Of a DNA stretch of 64,000 nt, positions 48,662 to 60,040 are shown in pieces. Made by a program: the position numbers and the translations under genes. A model generated the notes under the pieces. It was not told where the DNA came from and ran no database searches. It saw only the letters and a program-made list of their open reading frames with translations. Every line of letters starts with the position of its first letter. Position 1 is the stretch's first letter. The DNA comes from Apostichopus japonicus (lineage: Eukaryota; Echinodermata; Holothuroidea; Aspidochirotida; Stichopodidae). Where the stretch lies: contig NC_092572.1 in assembly GCF_037975245.1 (NCBI RefSeq), positions 11,853,769 to 11,917,768 of the forward strand, written 5' to 3'.

Positions 48662-49292
48662 GAGTACAAATCCAGTAGGGAGAGTACAAATCCAGTATGG
48701 AGAGTACAAATCTAGAAGGGAGAGTACAAATCTAGTATGGAGAGTACAAATCCAGTAGGGAGAGTACAAATCCAATAGGGAGAGAACAAATCCAATAGGG
48801 AGAGTACAAATCCAATAGGGAGATTACAAATCCAGTAGGGAGAGTACAAATCCAATAGGGAGAGTACTAATCCAATAGGGAGAGTACAAATCCAGTAGGG
48901 AGAGTACAAATCCAATAGGGAGAGTACAGTTCCAATAGGGAGAGTACAAATCTAAAGGAGAGTACACAATCCAATAGGGAGAGTACAAATCCAATAGGGA
49001 GAGTACAGTTCCAGTAGGGAGAGTACAAATCCAATAGGGAGAGTACAAATCCAATAGGGAGAGTACAGTTCCAATAGGGAGAGTACAAATCCAATAGGGA
49101 GAGTACAGTTCCAATAGGGAGAGTACAAATCCAATAGGGAGAGTACAGTTCCAATAGGGAGAGTACAAATCCAATAGGGAGAGTACAGTTCCAATAGGGA
49201 GAGTACAAATCCAGTAGAGGAGTACAAATCCAATAGGGAGAGTACAAATCCAGTGGGGGAGTACAAAATCAATAGGGAGAGTACAAATAACA
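48662..49292. repeat. 20-bp minisatellite with alternating unit types
   Basis: About 31 head-to-tail copies of AGAGTACAAATCCAATAGGG. From about 48920 to 49210 a second unit type, AGAGTACAGTTCCAATAGGG, mostly alternates with the first, giving a 40-bp higher-order dimer. The left part is single-type with an AATAGGG/AGTAGGG polymorphism, and the right end has single-base deletions. All three minus-strand frames are open across long stretches because neither unit type creates a stop in any of them. The encoded SPYWICTLPIGFVLSLLDLY pattern is therefore not evidence of a protein. Confidence 0.95.
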
Positions 49293-49299
49293 ATGGAGC

Positions 49300-52200
49300 A
49301 AGGTGTCCTAAATTACTGGTTTTGTATCATTGGATTTCCTGAATTGTCTCGAAGTTAAAGTATTTATCTTTTCTTGTTTATTTCGTGTACTACTTTGTCA
49401 CGGCTTAATCATTGTGAATGTATCATTAATCCCCCCCCCCCCCCCCATCCCCTAACATTTCACGAAAGATTACTTATGAACAAGTTAACATCAAATCTTT
49501 TCATTCATTTAAATTCCATGCTTAAAGAAATTTATTTTACCAAACAGAAGCTGTAAGTCTAACAAAGAGCTTTGTTTAGGGATAATCAATGAAAAAAGCA
49601 AAGATTTAAAAAAAAATACTAGTAAACTCAAACAGATATACCATGTGTGTTGTCGCTAAGCAGTCGGTCTATTATGTGCGAGGCGGGCTCTTGGTCATGA
49701 AATTATACGTTTTATACATTAAAAAAAAAACGGATAATGATCTATATAATCACGACTTTTGAGCAGCAAATTTCACACCATTCACTAATTTCAAGTCCAT
49801 GAACTTTGAAAGGTACACCGAAACACCTCTTCCCCGTAGTATATGCGATTCAATTTCTAACTGTGTCGACACCACATCCCCGCGCTAAATAATGGAACAG
49901 TCCATTGCTTTGTCAATAATAGTGCAACTTGACTTGCCGCGATATGTGGTGGATTAAAAACAGAAGAAGGTAGTTCATGCAACCCCCAATGAGTGTGTAT
50001 AGGTGAGTCATGGAACTTCAATGAACCGTTCACAGTATACGGCCACCTATCGAGCCGATAATAACTGGATTAACTAAAAATCGAAGACTGCTGACGGAAA
50101 AGACACCGATGAATAACTTTTTGAAAACCTTTAAGAATGGATTCAATTATCGCCGTCAGAATCTTAGAGAGGATTGACAAAAGTCAATGCGTTAACCAGA
50201 AATAAACTGCCCGGGGGAGGTTGCGCGTTAGCGGGCTTCCCTAACCTGCTAAGTGCAGCATGGCAGAAGTGTCGGGGTATATGCTAAAATGTAATGGAAT
50301 CACAATTGTGTACAAACAATCATGGAACTAAACCTAACTTTGTGGTTAAAAGTCAGTTGAAATTCGGTGTCATGTTTAAGGCGAACCGGTGTCTTAATAA
50401 GCATGACTAATAATATTTAAAAAAATGTAAAATAAAAAAGGAAGTTAAAGAAACTAACGAAAAACAGATCAGGTGGTTTTAGGAAAAGTAAAGTGTGACG
50501 TAAAAATCGATGTCTGGTAATCCAAGTTTACTATACCAAGAAGTTTGCACAAGCTAGGAATTTTCTTATCGAAAAAAAATTGTTTTCTTCTGCACCATGT
50601 TTACGTGTTTTTGTACTGTTTTTGTATCTTCTAGCTCTGTAGGTATTGTTCAAAATACCTTTTTGTTATTTATGTTTGGTTGCTTTAATATCGTTACCCC
50701 CCCCTTCCCCTTCCCCCTTCCCCCTGCTTCAGCTTGTTGAAACTTGCTAAAGGTTTATTCTGCAGGGTGTATTTTGGGGCGAGGGTAATTTTATTCGTTT
50801 AATTTATTTATTTATTTCCAGCAAATAACAACATTTTACAGAATTATCATAGACAAAGTGAAATACATACGGTATGCAATATTTACTCGCTACTTCTATC
50901 ATTATTTATATATACCTTCGTTGTACGAGAAAAGAGAAAACAGCAGTGCAATTGACTTATTAAATTGATTTCCGTTGGTTTTTCTCAAGATTTTTCTAAC
51001 TCTCTCAATTTCAATTTTACTTTTTCTTTGTCGCTTGTACTGAAATTATGAGCTGTGTGGATATCCTGTGTCTATTTGCCTCTTTGTGACATGTAAGGGA
51101 ACTGTTGATATTTGCACTGCAGTATATACGATCGATTGAATGCGTGATATTAAAGTACCACTGTTAGGTGGTAATGTATAAGTCTTAAACAATCTTTCCA
51201 ACTGGACTATATGGATTTATGGTTATATCTCTGCTATATGAAAGTGTACGGTATAGCCTGGTCAAAAATGTGGTACTCAAGTCTGTATTTGACTTCGAAT
51301 ACATTTATCTATAATCGTATACTCATGGCCTTGCATACAACCAAACAACAAGAAGGCCTATGTATGCATGTTTATTTTCAAAAGTGTAATAACCTGTTTT
51401 TTTTTTTTTTAATTTAAAGCATCCTTTATTACATTAATGAATTAAAGAAGTAACGAAATAATTTGCATTCAAGAGATTATATACTGGAAGTAACCAACCC
51501 TTGACTGCTTTAATATTCGACTCTCTTTGAAGACCGATTGAAGGGGTTTGAGAAATTAGAATTCACAGCAGGGTAGTTTTGACAACAAAAACAAGTTGCG
51601 AATAATGCATATATCCTCTACAATGATTCACAATAGACGGTCGCATCCGTAAATAGCCTACACTATAGAATAGACTAGCCTATACAATCGAGGAAAACGC
51701 ATTAAAATTAGAGAACGTTTCCATCACTGATTTGGTTTCCGACAACTTTTGTAGGCTTCATAATTTGCCACCGCCAGCAATTGTAATCTTTTGATGACGT
51801 AAGATGATGTCACCAGCTGATGAAACCGCGTCACGGTTGGTAGCGTATCCGAGCACAATAATAGATCAATGACCCCTTTATTATTTCGCTGAATTGTTAG
51901 GGCACCCACCTTTAACTGTATTACACGCCATTAAAAGAATCCTACCAACTGAATTATGCAACAATACCAGTGTAAATCGAACCGCAATAATTTCCAAGAG
52001 AACAAACACTCCAATAAGTAAGATAAGTTCATTACAAACTAGCTCATCGGATGATTCTAAATCCACTCCGTTCATCGTTCGCAGTAACGTTGCCTTTAAT
52101 TAAGCTTGGTATATGCAAACCGTATGTATACATTAAATTTACGTGGGAGGAAATGGGCGCAATATGAAATCCATCAGAGATAAAAATCATACCCAGAAGA

Positions 52201-52820
52201 TTAAACTTAATCAGACAATTTGCATTCTCAAAATGTGCGACCTAGTTAATACAGCTCTTTGAAAATGATTTTCCTCTTTGAAACACGAATCAATCAAATC
52301 AAATTATTCTCTCTCTATTCAAAACAAATTATCAGTGCTGAAGTTTTTTAATCGTTCTGAACTGAGTGCAGTCTTCGTATTCCTCCCCCACCCCACCCCC
52401 TCCTCCCCACTGCAAGTAGTTTGTCTTCATTTCTCAGTTTTAGCTTATTTTAGACAGTCACCCTTCGGTAACGGTCCCAGAAGACCTACTACACGGCTCG
52501 ATGTAAATCAACTGAACGCCATGTGACTCTCATTTAGGAAGCTATATCATTTTTCCAAAATTTTTCTAAAACATTATTGTCATGATGACATTTATCAAAT
52601 GTCACCATCGCCTGTTTGAATCTAAATTATTCGACGTGTAGTTTAATGTGGGCGAAGTTATATAGACATCGTAGTTCATAATCAGTTCAATGTGGCTCGC
52701 CGAAGAAGCAGAAAAGCGAAAGAGAGAGGTGGGTGGAGAGAGAGAGAGAATACGCCCACGAATAGTAAAGGCAAAAGTTTCCATTTGCAGCTAAAAGTGT
52801 CAGCATTACAATGAATATTT
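49300..52820. other. Gene-free stretch
   Basis: No supportable gene. It contains poly-C at 49430-49446 and 50698-50726, an ATTT run near 50800 and a GA run at 52733-52748. Chance frames lie at 51724-52103 on both strands. Confidence 0.45.
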
Positions 52821-52832
52821 CAATTGCACAAT

Positions 52833-53091
52833 CTAGCAAACACGAAACGTTATCATAACATTTTAAAAAGAGCCTCTAAAATATTTTTTTATAACGTTAA
52901 ATGTGGTGTTATAAACGGCATAACGTTTTATGAGATACTAATGTTATATTAATGTTTTAACGAAAAAATGTTTTGAAATAATAGCCTGAAAACGTTTTCG
53001 TGACATATTTATTACACCACAAATAACGTTATCAAAACAAAAGACGAAACGTTTTTAATAACGATTTAAAAACGTTTTTGTGTTAGCTGGG
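52833..53091. mobile_element. AACGTT-rich MITE-like element
   Basis: About 258 bp. The left end TAGCAAACACGAAACGTT and the reverse complement of the right end (CAGCTAACACAAAAACGTT) form an imperfect terminal inverted repeat. The inside contains many copies of AACGTT/AACGTTTT, some in inverted pairs. Such elements are known as non-autonomous DNA transposons in animals. I see no clear target duplication, so the superfamily is not assigned. Confidence 0.5.
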
Positions 53092-53532
53092 AGATCTCAG
53101 ACCATCCCCTCCAACTTCCCACCCTCGGGCAAACCTTTTTGTATTTATGTTTAATTTAATCTTCTTTTCTGTAATTTTCTACAAATATCATTAATGAGTA
53201 ACTCATAGACCTTATACATTCAATGTTAACATATTAAATGGGCAGACGTGATTTTCTTGGGTAGTCCTATGCCTACATGTCACATTTTTAGTGCATTATG
53301 TTTTTTGTATACTTTACAACATTATTCGCATAGAAACCGATATAACAGGGGATTTTTAAGTCATTTTCTAAGAAAAACGAGGTAGATACATTCCCTTGGA
53401 GCAACTCGGCCACAGTGAAACAAAAGTCTGACTTTAATTTACATAAATTGAGCTGGCAGGCAGGAAATGTATATATGTATACGCATATTAGTAAGGTACC
53501 CAAGTTTAAGACATTGATTACTTGTTGGACCG

Positions 53533-53606
53533 ATTTTTTTCGCGGGCCGGATTGAAAACTTTTGCAGGCCGTGTTTGGCCCTTGGGCCGCTAATTGAGAT
53601 CCCCTG
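53533..53606. mobile_element. End of a hAT (Charlie-like) element
   Basis: GCGGGCCGGATTGAAAACTT, then GGCCGTGTTTGGCCC, GGGCCGC and GAGATCCCCTG at the end. This matches the familiar terminal architecture of hAT/Charlie-type elements (GCGGGCCGG ... GGGCCGC ... CCCCTG), read here toward the outer end at 53606. A CAGGGGAT at 53346 could be the other terminus, but the flanking 8-mers (CGATATAA and TCATAAAT) do not match, so the left boundary is open. Confidence 0.6.
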
Positions 53607-53619
53607 TCATAAATGGAAG

Positions 53620-56180
53620 TAACGGATTCAAGTGTTTCGTGGGATGCTTCAAACATTCGAAGTATGCATTTATTTGCATATTTTGTGTCACATGACAGAC
53701 CACACAAAAGTATGTTGTAAAATGAAATAATACCAATGTTGTTTTACACGCTATAAGATTCAGAAAACCTGACATGACGCTGCAAAATTTTCATGCAATT
53801 CGATAAATTTAAAATGTGAACCCAATTATATTGCAACATTTTGGAATAAATTACAGGAGTGTGCATGAGAAACAATATAGGTTTATCTATAGACATAGGC
53901 TCATTAACTGTAAATATAAGTCTCATATGATTCCAATCAATTTGAGTCTTTGTTTTATTTATTTCTTCTATTCGAATGTGTCTTGTCTAGCTCTGTTTGG
54001 TCATGAAACCAAAACAAAGGGTCAATTACTAGTCCGTCAATTGAGAATCCCAATAAGGAATACCCTTACATAGACTAGGGAGTTGTTATCCCTGCATAGA
54101 CATAATATAAATTCACAGTAGAACATAGAATGTATAGAACGAAGAAAACAATGAAATAATTGAAGCAGAACTATATAACAGTAAAGTTTGGGAATCTAAA
54201 CCTAAATCCTGCCTGCAATAGCAGAATTTTTGAATTTGGTATGGGGGCACTTTTAGTAAATATGTACAATTATAACTCAATAAAAAAAAATATATAAGAA
54301 TTGATGAAAATAAATGGAAATCCTTGAACAGCAGATTGGCAGGAAATTAAGGCCACAGTTGTACGTTGCTATAAAACCACCTGTGAAAATGCAAACTGAT
54401 AAACAGAAGTGATGGGGTGGGGGGTGGGGGGGGTCGAATTTTTACGTCAATTATTTGAAACAAACACTTGACTATGCAAGTCATAGCAACGCACGGTGTC
54501 CTACATTGGTATGCGATGTATGGATGAATTAAGTCAACTCCATTAAATGTAAAGCCTCTTTGAGATTGATTTAAACAAAAATATTCCTTAAATTATAGAT
54601 TCCATAGAAATCAATTGATACATCATTTTGCTTACCTTAACATCCACCCCTCCTCTACATCCTTGATGTAAAGAAATAATAATAATAAAAATTGAAAAAA
54701 AAAAAACACTCACACACACGAATCGATCCAAACTGTGTCACAATATATTTCCATCTGCAGTGATTCCTAAATACATGTACTGAAGCTTCGGTCACTAATG
54801 ACCCTAATGGCGTTCATTGATCGTTAAACTATGCCGAACCTAATGACCGTATATGCCTAATATGTGTTTATGAGAGTTTAACAGACGATCAATCCATTAT
54901 ACGGAGAGACATTAATTAATAGCACAATGATGCATGGTGAAGCAAAAGGAAACATTAAATGCGAGTTCCAAAATGCTATGAAGATTGCAGATGACGTGCT
55001 CACTTTATCACTAACCATGCATACTTGAAGCGTTTTATATATGAGTACCGACGGCGTGAGAATGGGTACAATTAGGATTCCCTTAATTTGTACTAATGTG
55101 GAGTACAAGACTGTTTATAAGTCTCTGCATGAGTACTTAATTCATTACCAAATCCATAAGGGAAAAGTATATCTGAACCGCAACGCGATTTTAAATATCG
55201 AAAGAAAGCATTAATTTCACAATATGGCAGACTATATATATAATTACATTCACTGTATGAGCGACAAAAATCTACCGACATTTTCAGTCGTCTATTATTT
55301 TGTATGATTCTCGATAGGTTTGGTAAACATAACCATAAATGCTCCTGACAGTACAAAGTATATGCGTAATAGTCAAGATTAGGTGGCTGAAAAATATAGC
55401 ATTATATTACAAAAAAACGTTTCGCATCCAATATCCCTCCAAAGGTTGAATGAAATTACAACTTTACCCCACACGCGGGAAGTTTCTGAAATGTTAGAAT
55501 ATAAAGCTTAGCCTAGTATACATTAAATTTTGTCAAACACACGATTTTCTTCATTGGATTACAGCAAGGAATTGTAGGCTAACAACTCACTGATTAAAGG
55601 GTGAATAACTTATTAATTAGACAGAAGATAAATTGTTTTAACCAGGTGTGTTAGATTTAGGTGTATCCAATTAATTAATAAAGGAAGGCAGGTGAAAGAT
55701 ATCAACTCCCGGAGGCACTGTCCTTAATAAAGAGATTACAGACTCAGGCTGTGGGGGCAAGGAAAGATGTACCGGTATATATATATTGCGCATGTGTATG
55801 AGTGCGTGTGTTTGTGTATGTGTGATAGAGGTGGTGTGCTTGAACTGCCTGGGAATAGGGTTCCAGTGCCATTTCAAGTTTCGCCGAGACCTTGCTCGGC
55901 TGCATCTGTGGCAGATCCTTCTAGGTATAAATGTTAATGAGACACACTTATTACTATATATATCTTACAGAGTTCTTTGTGAAGAATGACTCCTCCAAGC
56001 AGATAAGAGAATATTGAAGCTTTACATACGTTAAGGAGATATCTTAGTTTGCAAGTCGTCTTTCAGAGCTGTCACTCTTGGAATTTGTGACGTCACATTT
56101 CACCAAGATCTGAAACGTTTTACTTTCTCTTTTGGTTTATATTTTATTTATTTATTTTTTATTTTCAGGGTATTTCAAAT
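53620..56180. other. Gene-free stretch
   Basis: No supportable gene. It is unique AT-rich DNA with small simple repeats: CA at 54707-54719, G-run at 54414-54433 and TA at 55775-55786. Confidence 0.45.
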
Positions 56181-56189
56181 ATTAACATT

Positions 56190-56500
56190 GTTGACACTGA
56201 AACCAATGTCATCATTAGGTCACTTTAATAGCTCCAATAATTTAAATTTATCATTTGCGAAAGGGGGGCAACGTTGTGCATGGCTCGATGATAATGTCAT
56301 ATTTAGACTTGATCAAGTCTTCAGCCTTGTGTGTGAATGAACATTAAATCTGTGATATCTCTCAAATGGAATAAGATTCATCACATTTAGTTGTTCGGAG
56401 AAGTTGTTTTCATCACATTTAGGCTATCTCTATATCACATGCATGGACCAATTGTGATGGTAGGATCAAGTTTGTGGCTCCTTTAAAATAAAATTGATAA
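56190..56500 (+). repeat. Interspersed repeat of unknown class, copy B
   Basis: GTTGACACTGAAACCAATGT, ATCATTAGGTC, TAATGTCATATTTAGACTTG, ATCAAGTCTTCAGCCTTGTG, GAACATTAAAT and TATCTCTATATCACA occur in the same order as copy A at 12331-12650. Confidence 0.5.
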
Positions 56501-56589
56501 TTTTAGGTATGATTAACAGGCACGGCGTCAAACCCACCCCAACGAAGAAATGGTTAAATAAATAGCATTGCTACCACCTTAATTAAGAG

Positions 56590-56685
56590 TACTGCTGGAG
56601 CTCGGTAGGTAGAACACGTGACGTATACAGTTACGCGAAGGTTCGCAGTCGTCGCATGGGTCGAATCCCGGTCAGTTAGTCAATT
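56590..56685 (+). repeat. tRNA-like sequence, probable SINE head or tRNA pseudogene
   Basis: GGAGCTCGGTAGGTAGAAC resembles an RNA polymerase III A box (D-arm) and GGGTCGAATCCCGGTCAG a B box (T-arm). They lie about 55 bases apart with a GTTCGCAGTCGTC stretch between. The spacing is longer than in a standard tRNA, and the acceptor stem pairs poorly (ACTG/CAGT only). A tRNA-derived SINE or decayed tRNA gene is therefore more likely than a working tRNA. I see no second copy in the window. Confidence 0.45.
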
Positions 56686-56699
56686 TCCAAATCTGGGTT

Positions 56700-57860
56700 T
56701 TTATAAATGAAGCTTTCCATCCTGTTGTTCAATTGCTTATATACTTATTTATATAAATACATATATATACAATATTCATAATAAACAGTCGTTTCGCCAA
56801 TTAGCAACAAGATTTAATTTTCACTCATTTGTGAAACTGATTCGAACAAGTTTGGTTCCTTACATGCATTGAGATAAACAGAGGATTCGAATCGAGTCAG
56901 ACACATGATAGACAAGAATCATCATTGTATTGAAGCCAGCTTCTTTTCTTTAGCTCTTTTGGGAGAGTTGTTGGAGACATGGCTCTGAGGGATGGTGGGT
57001 CAGGGGTTTCTGTCACCTTTAAAGTTAAGTGACTGATTCAAAGTCGGTCTTCTTATTATAGTGTACGGGACTGATGAGAACATCAATCCAATCAACTATT
57101 GGCATGTTTTGCGAAGTATGTGCACTTAGTCTATTAGCCTATAGGCTAAAGTCTCACTTGCTATGTGACTTAGTATGGAAGTTAGTACACATTATGGTTC
57201 ATTGATGAAATGGTGTTTCTGAATGAAACTATGTGGGTGGTCTATTAACTTGCTGCTCTCATTTGCATATAGACTAATTACTTGAGAGTATATTCTGACC
57301 TCTTTCCGAGACCTAGACTAGATTAAAGGAATGTTCCGTTGGTTGAAGTTGGTCGCGTTATAAAATTGTTTGAAATTTTCCCGCATTTTTAGATCAAAAC
57401 TACATTCTCATAGCATTTTTCTTTTCTGTCGAAGATATGAATTTTGTTCAAATTTGGTGGTGATTGGTAAATGCATCTGGCAACAGTAAGTTATGATGTT
57501 ATCACGGCAGTTCAACTGAAAATGGTTTTGATTTCCTTTAAATGATATTTAAACTCACTTATTCACAGAGGAAAATAATATTTCTGCCCCCCCAAAAAGG
57601 TTGAAGTTTGATGAAATTCCAAAATATAAAGAGCCTCCGTAGCATAAGAAGTCATTCCATTCCAATTGTATCAAGTCCCAAGGAGAAAACAACAAGAAGA
57701 TTATATGATACGAAAGTATAAAGCTTTTGAAAACAAACAATTGCAGTTATGACATCACAGAATACTTACTATGATCCACTCAAGAGAAGAATGGTGGTTT
57801 TATCCAGGTGCATCATGAAAATGAACAACATCTGGGGATGGGGTTTTTCAACTAACAGTG
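56700..57860. other. Gene-free stretch
   Basis: Nothing supportable beyond short chance frames and a short TA run near 56759. Confidence 0.5.
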
Positions 57861-57867
57861 TGGTATA

Positions 57868-59100
57868 TTTTTCTCTTTTCCATACAAATAAGTGTGGAAT
57901 ATGTGTTTCTTTTCCATAAACAAAAGTGTGGAATATTTGTTTGTTTTCCATACACAAAAGTGTGGAATATTTGTTTCTTTTCCATATATATAAGTGTGGA
58001 ATGTGTGTTTATTTTCCATACATATAAGTGTGGAATATTTGTTTCTTTTCCATACATATAAGTGTGGAATATGTGTTTATTTTCCATACATATAAGTGTG
58101 GAATATTTGTTTCTTTTCCATACATATAAGTGTGGAATATGTGTTTATTTTCCATACATATAAGTGTGGAATATGTGTTTCTTTTCCATAAACAAAAGTG
58201 TGGAATATTTGTTTCTTTTCCATACATATAAGTGTGGAATATTTGTCTCTTTTTCCATACATATAAGTGTGGAATATGTGATTATTTTCCATACACAAAA
58301 GTGTGGAATATTTGTTTCTTTTCCATACATATAAGTGTGGAATATGTATTTCTTTTCCATAAACAAAAGTGTGGAATATTTGTTTGTTTTCCATACACAA
58401 AAGTGTGGAATATTTGTTTCTTTTCCATATATATAAGTGTGGAATGTGTGTTTATTTTCCATACATATAAGTGTGGAATATTTGTTTCTTTTCCATACAT
58501 ATAAGTGTGGAATGTGTGTTTATTTTCCATACATATAAATGTGGAATATTTGTTTCTTTTCCATAAACAAAAGTGTGGAATATTTGTTTGTTTTCCATAC
58601 ACAAAAGTGTGGAATATTTGTTTCTTTTCCATACATATAAGTGTGGAATATGTGTTTATTTTCCATACATATAAGTGTGGAATATGTGTTTCTTTTCCAT
58701 AAACAAAAGTGTGGAATATTTGTTTCTTTTCCATACATTTAAGTTTGGAATATGTGTTCTATTCCATACATATAAGTGTGGAATATTTGTTTCTTTTCCA
58801 TACATATAAGTGTGGAATATGTGATTATTTTCCATAAACAAAAGTGTGGAATATTTGTTTCTTTTCCATACATATAAGTTTGGAATATGTGTTCTATTCC
58901 ATACATATATAAGTGTGGAATATGTGTTATTTTCCATACATATAAGTGTGGAATATTCGTTTCTTTTCCAAACATATAAGTGTGGAGTATGTGCTTCTTT
59001 CCCATACATATAAGTGTGGAATATTTGTTTCTTCTCCATACATATAAGTGTGGAATATGTGTTTCTTTTCCATACATACAAGTGTTGAATATGTGTTTCT
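57868..59100. repeat. 34-bp minisatellite with higher-order structure
   Basis: About 36 copies of a 34-bp unit, CCATACATATAAGTGTGGAA plus TATTTGTTTCTTTT. Variants are CATACACAAAAG or CATAAACAAAAG in the first half, and TATGTG/TATTTG with TTCTTTT, TTATTTT or TTGTTTT in the second. A block of several variants in fixed order starts at 57914 and again at 58357, 443 bp apart (13 units plus one base), so the array evolved partly by multi-unit duplication. Units right of about 58740 are more degenerate. Frames through it on both strands (minus-strand peptide YVWKRNKYSTLICMEKKQ) are artefacts. Confidence 0.95.
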
Positions 59101-59387
59101 TTATATAAGTGTCACATTGTCTGCTATACCGGAATACCCATTTAACACTTAGCTTTGGTCTGTGCTATTTAAGTAGGACAAGTATACTACATATATATAT
59201 ATATGTACAGAATACCCTACATTGAGTACCACTGGTTGCTTATACCTTTAGGATATTAGATTAATGAGAAATGTAATCACATTGCCATACAAAGCCATCT
59301 GACAGCCGCGGGGAACTAGAGGTCCTAATGCGGGTGAAGAAAATAGAAAGGGTGACGTCGTGAATGAAAAACAGGAACGAACGAATA

Positions 59388-59940
59388 ATTGAGCGAACGA
59401 ACGAACGAACGAATGAATGAACGAATGAAGGGATGAATAACAAACGAATGAACGAATAATTGAGCGAACGAACGAACGAACAAACGAACAAACGAAGGAA
59501 CGAAGGAACGAAGGAACGAAGGAACGAAGGAACGAAGGAACGAAGGAACGAAGGAACGAAGGAACGAAGGAACGAAGGAACGAAGGAACGAAGGAACGAA
59601 GGAACGAACGAACGAACGAACGAACGAACGAACGAACGAACGAACGAACGAACGAACGAACGAACGAACGAACGAACGAACGAACGAACGAACGAACGAA
59701 CGAACGAACGAACGAACGAACGAACGAACGAACGAACAAACGAACGAACGAATGAATGAATGAATAAACGATTAAATGTATGAATAAATGAATGAATAAA
59801 TAAATGAATACATAAATAAATGAACCAATGAATGTATGAATAAATGAATGAATAAATAAATGAATACAAACATAAATGAATGAACGAATGAATGAATAAA
59901 TGAATACATATATGAAGGAACGAATGAATGAATGAATGCC
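59388..59940. repeat. Compound (GAAC)/(GAAG)/(GAAT) tetranucleotide array
   Basis: Three zones lie in order: mostly GAAGGAAC octamers at about 59487-59600, pure GAAC tetramers at about 59600-59750, then GAAT/AAAT-degenerate units to 59940. A degenerate leader lies at 59388-59486. The minus-strand RSFVRSF and FIHSFIHSF peptides and plus-strand NERTNERT peptide are translations of it. Confidence 0.95.
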
Positions 59941-60040
59941 TAAAATATATTCTGATTTTATACTTTGAACAGTATATCAAAACAGATATCCTATATCGAT
60001 GGATAATTATGAATTTCATTGGAACTTTGTTTATTACTTA

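Noticed and set aside
48512-49293. Minus-strand frames encoding SPYWICTLPIG repeats
   Set aside because: The 20-bp minisatellite happens to lack stops in all three minus frames; no start context, signal or flanking gene structure supports a protein.
53346-53606. A complete hAT element between CAGGGGAT and ATCCCCTG
   Set aside because: The flanking 8-mers do not match and the left end lacks the GC-rich subterminal sequence seen at the right end, so only the right terminus is called.
57848-59081. Long overlapping frames on both strands suggesting a repetitive protein, or a CRISPR-like array
   Set aside because: They are translations of a 34-bp minisatellite. There are no unique spacers, the repeats are contiguous, and the setting is eukaryotic.
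59248-60019. 252-codon minus-strand frame rich in RSFV and FIHS
   Set aside because: It is a translation of the GAAC/GAAT tetranucleotide array; several other frames are open as well.
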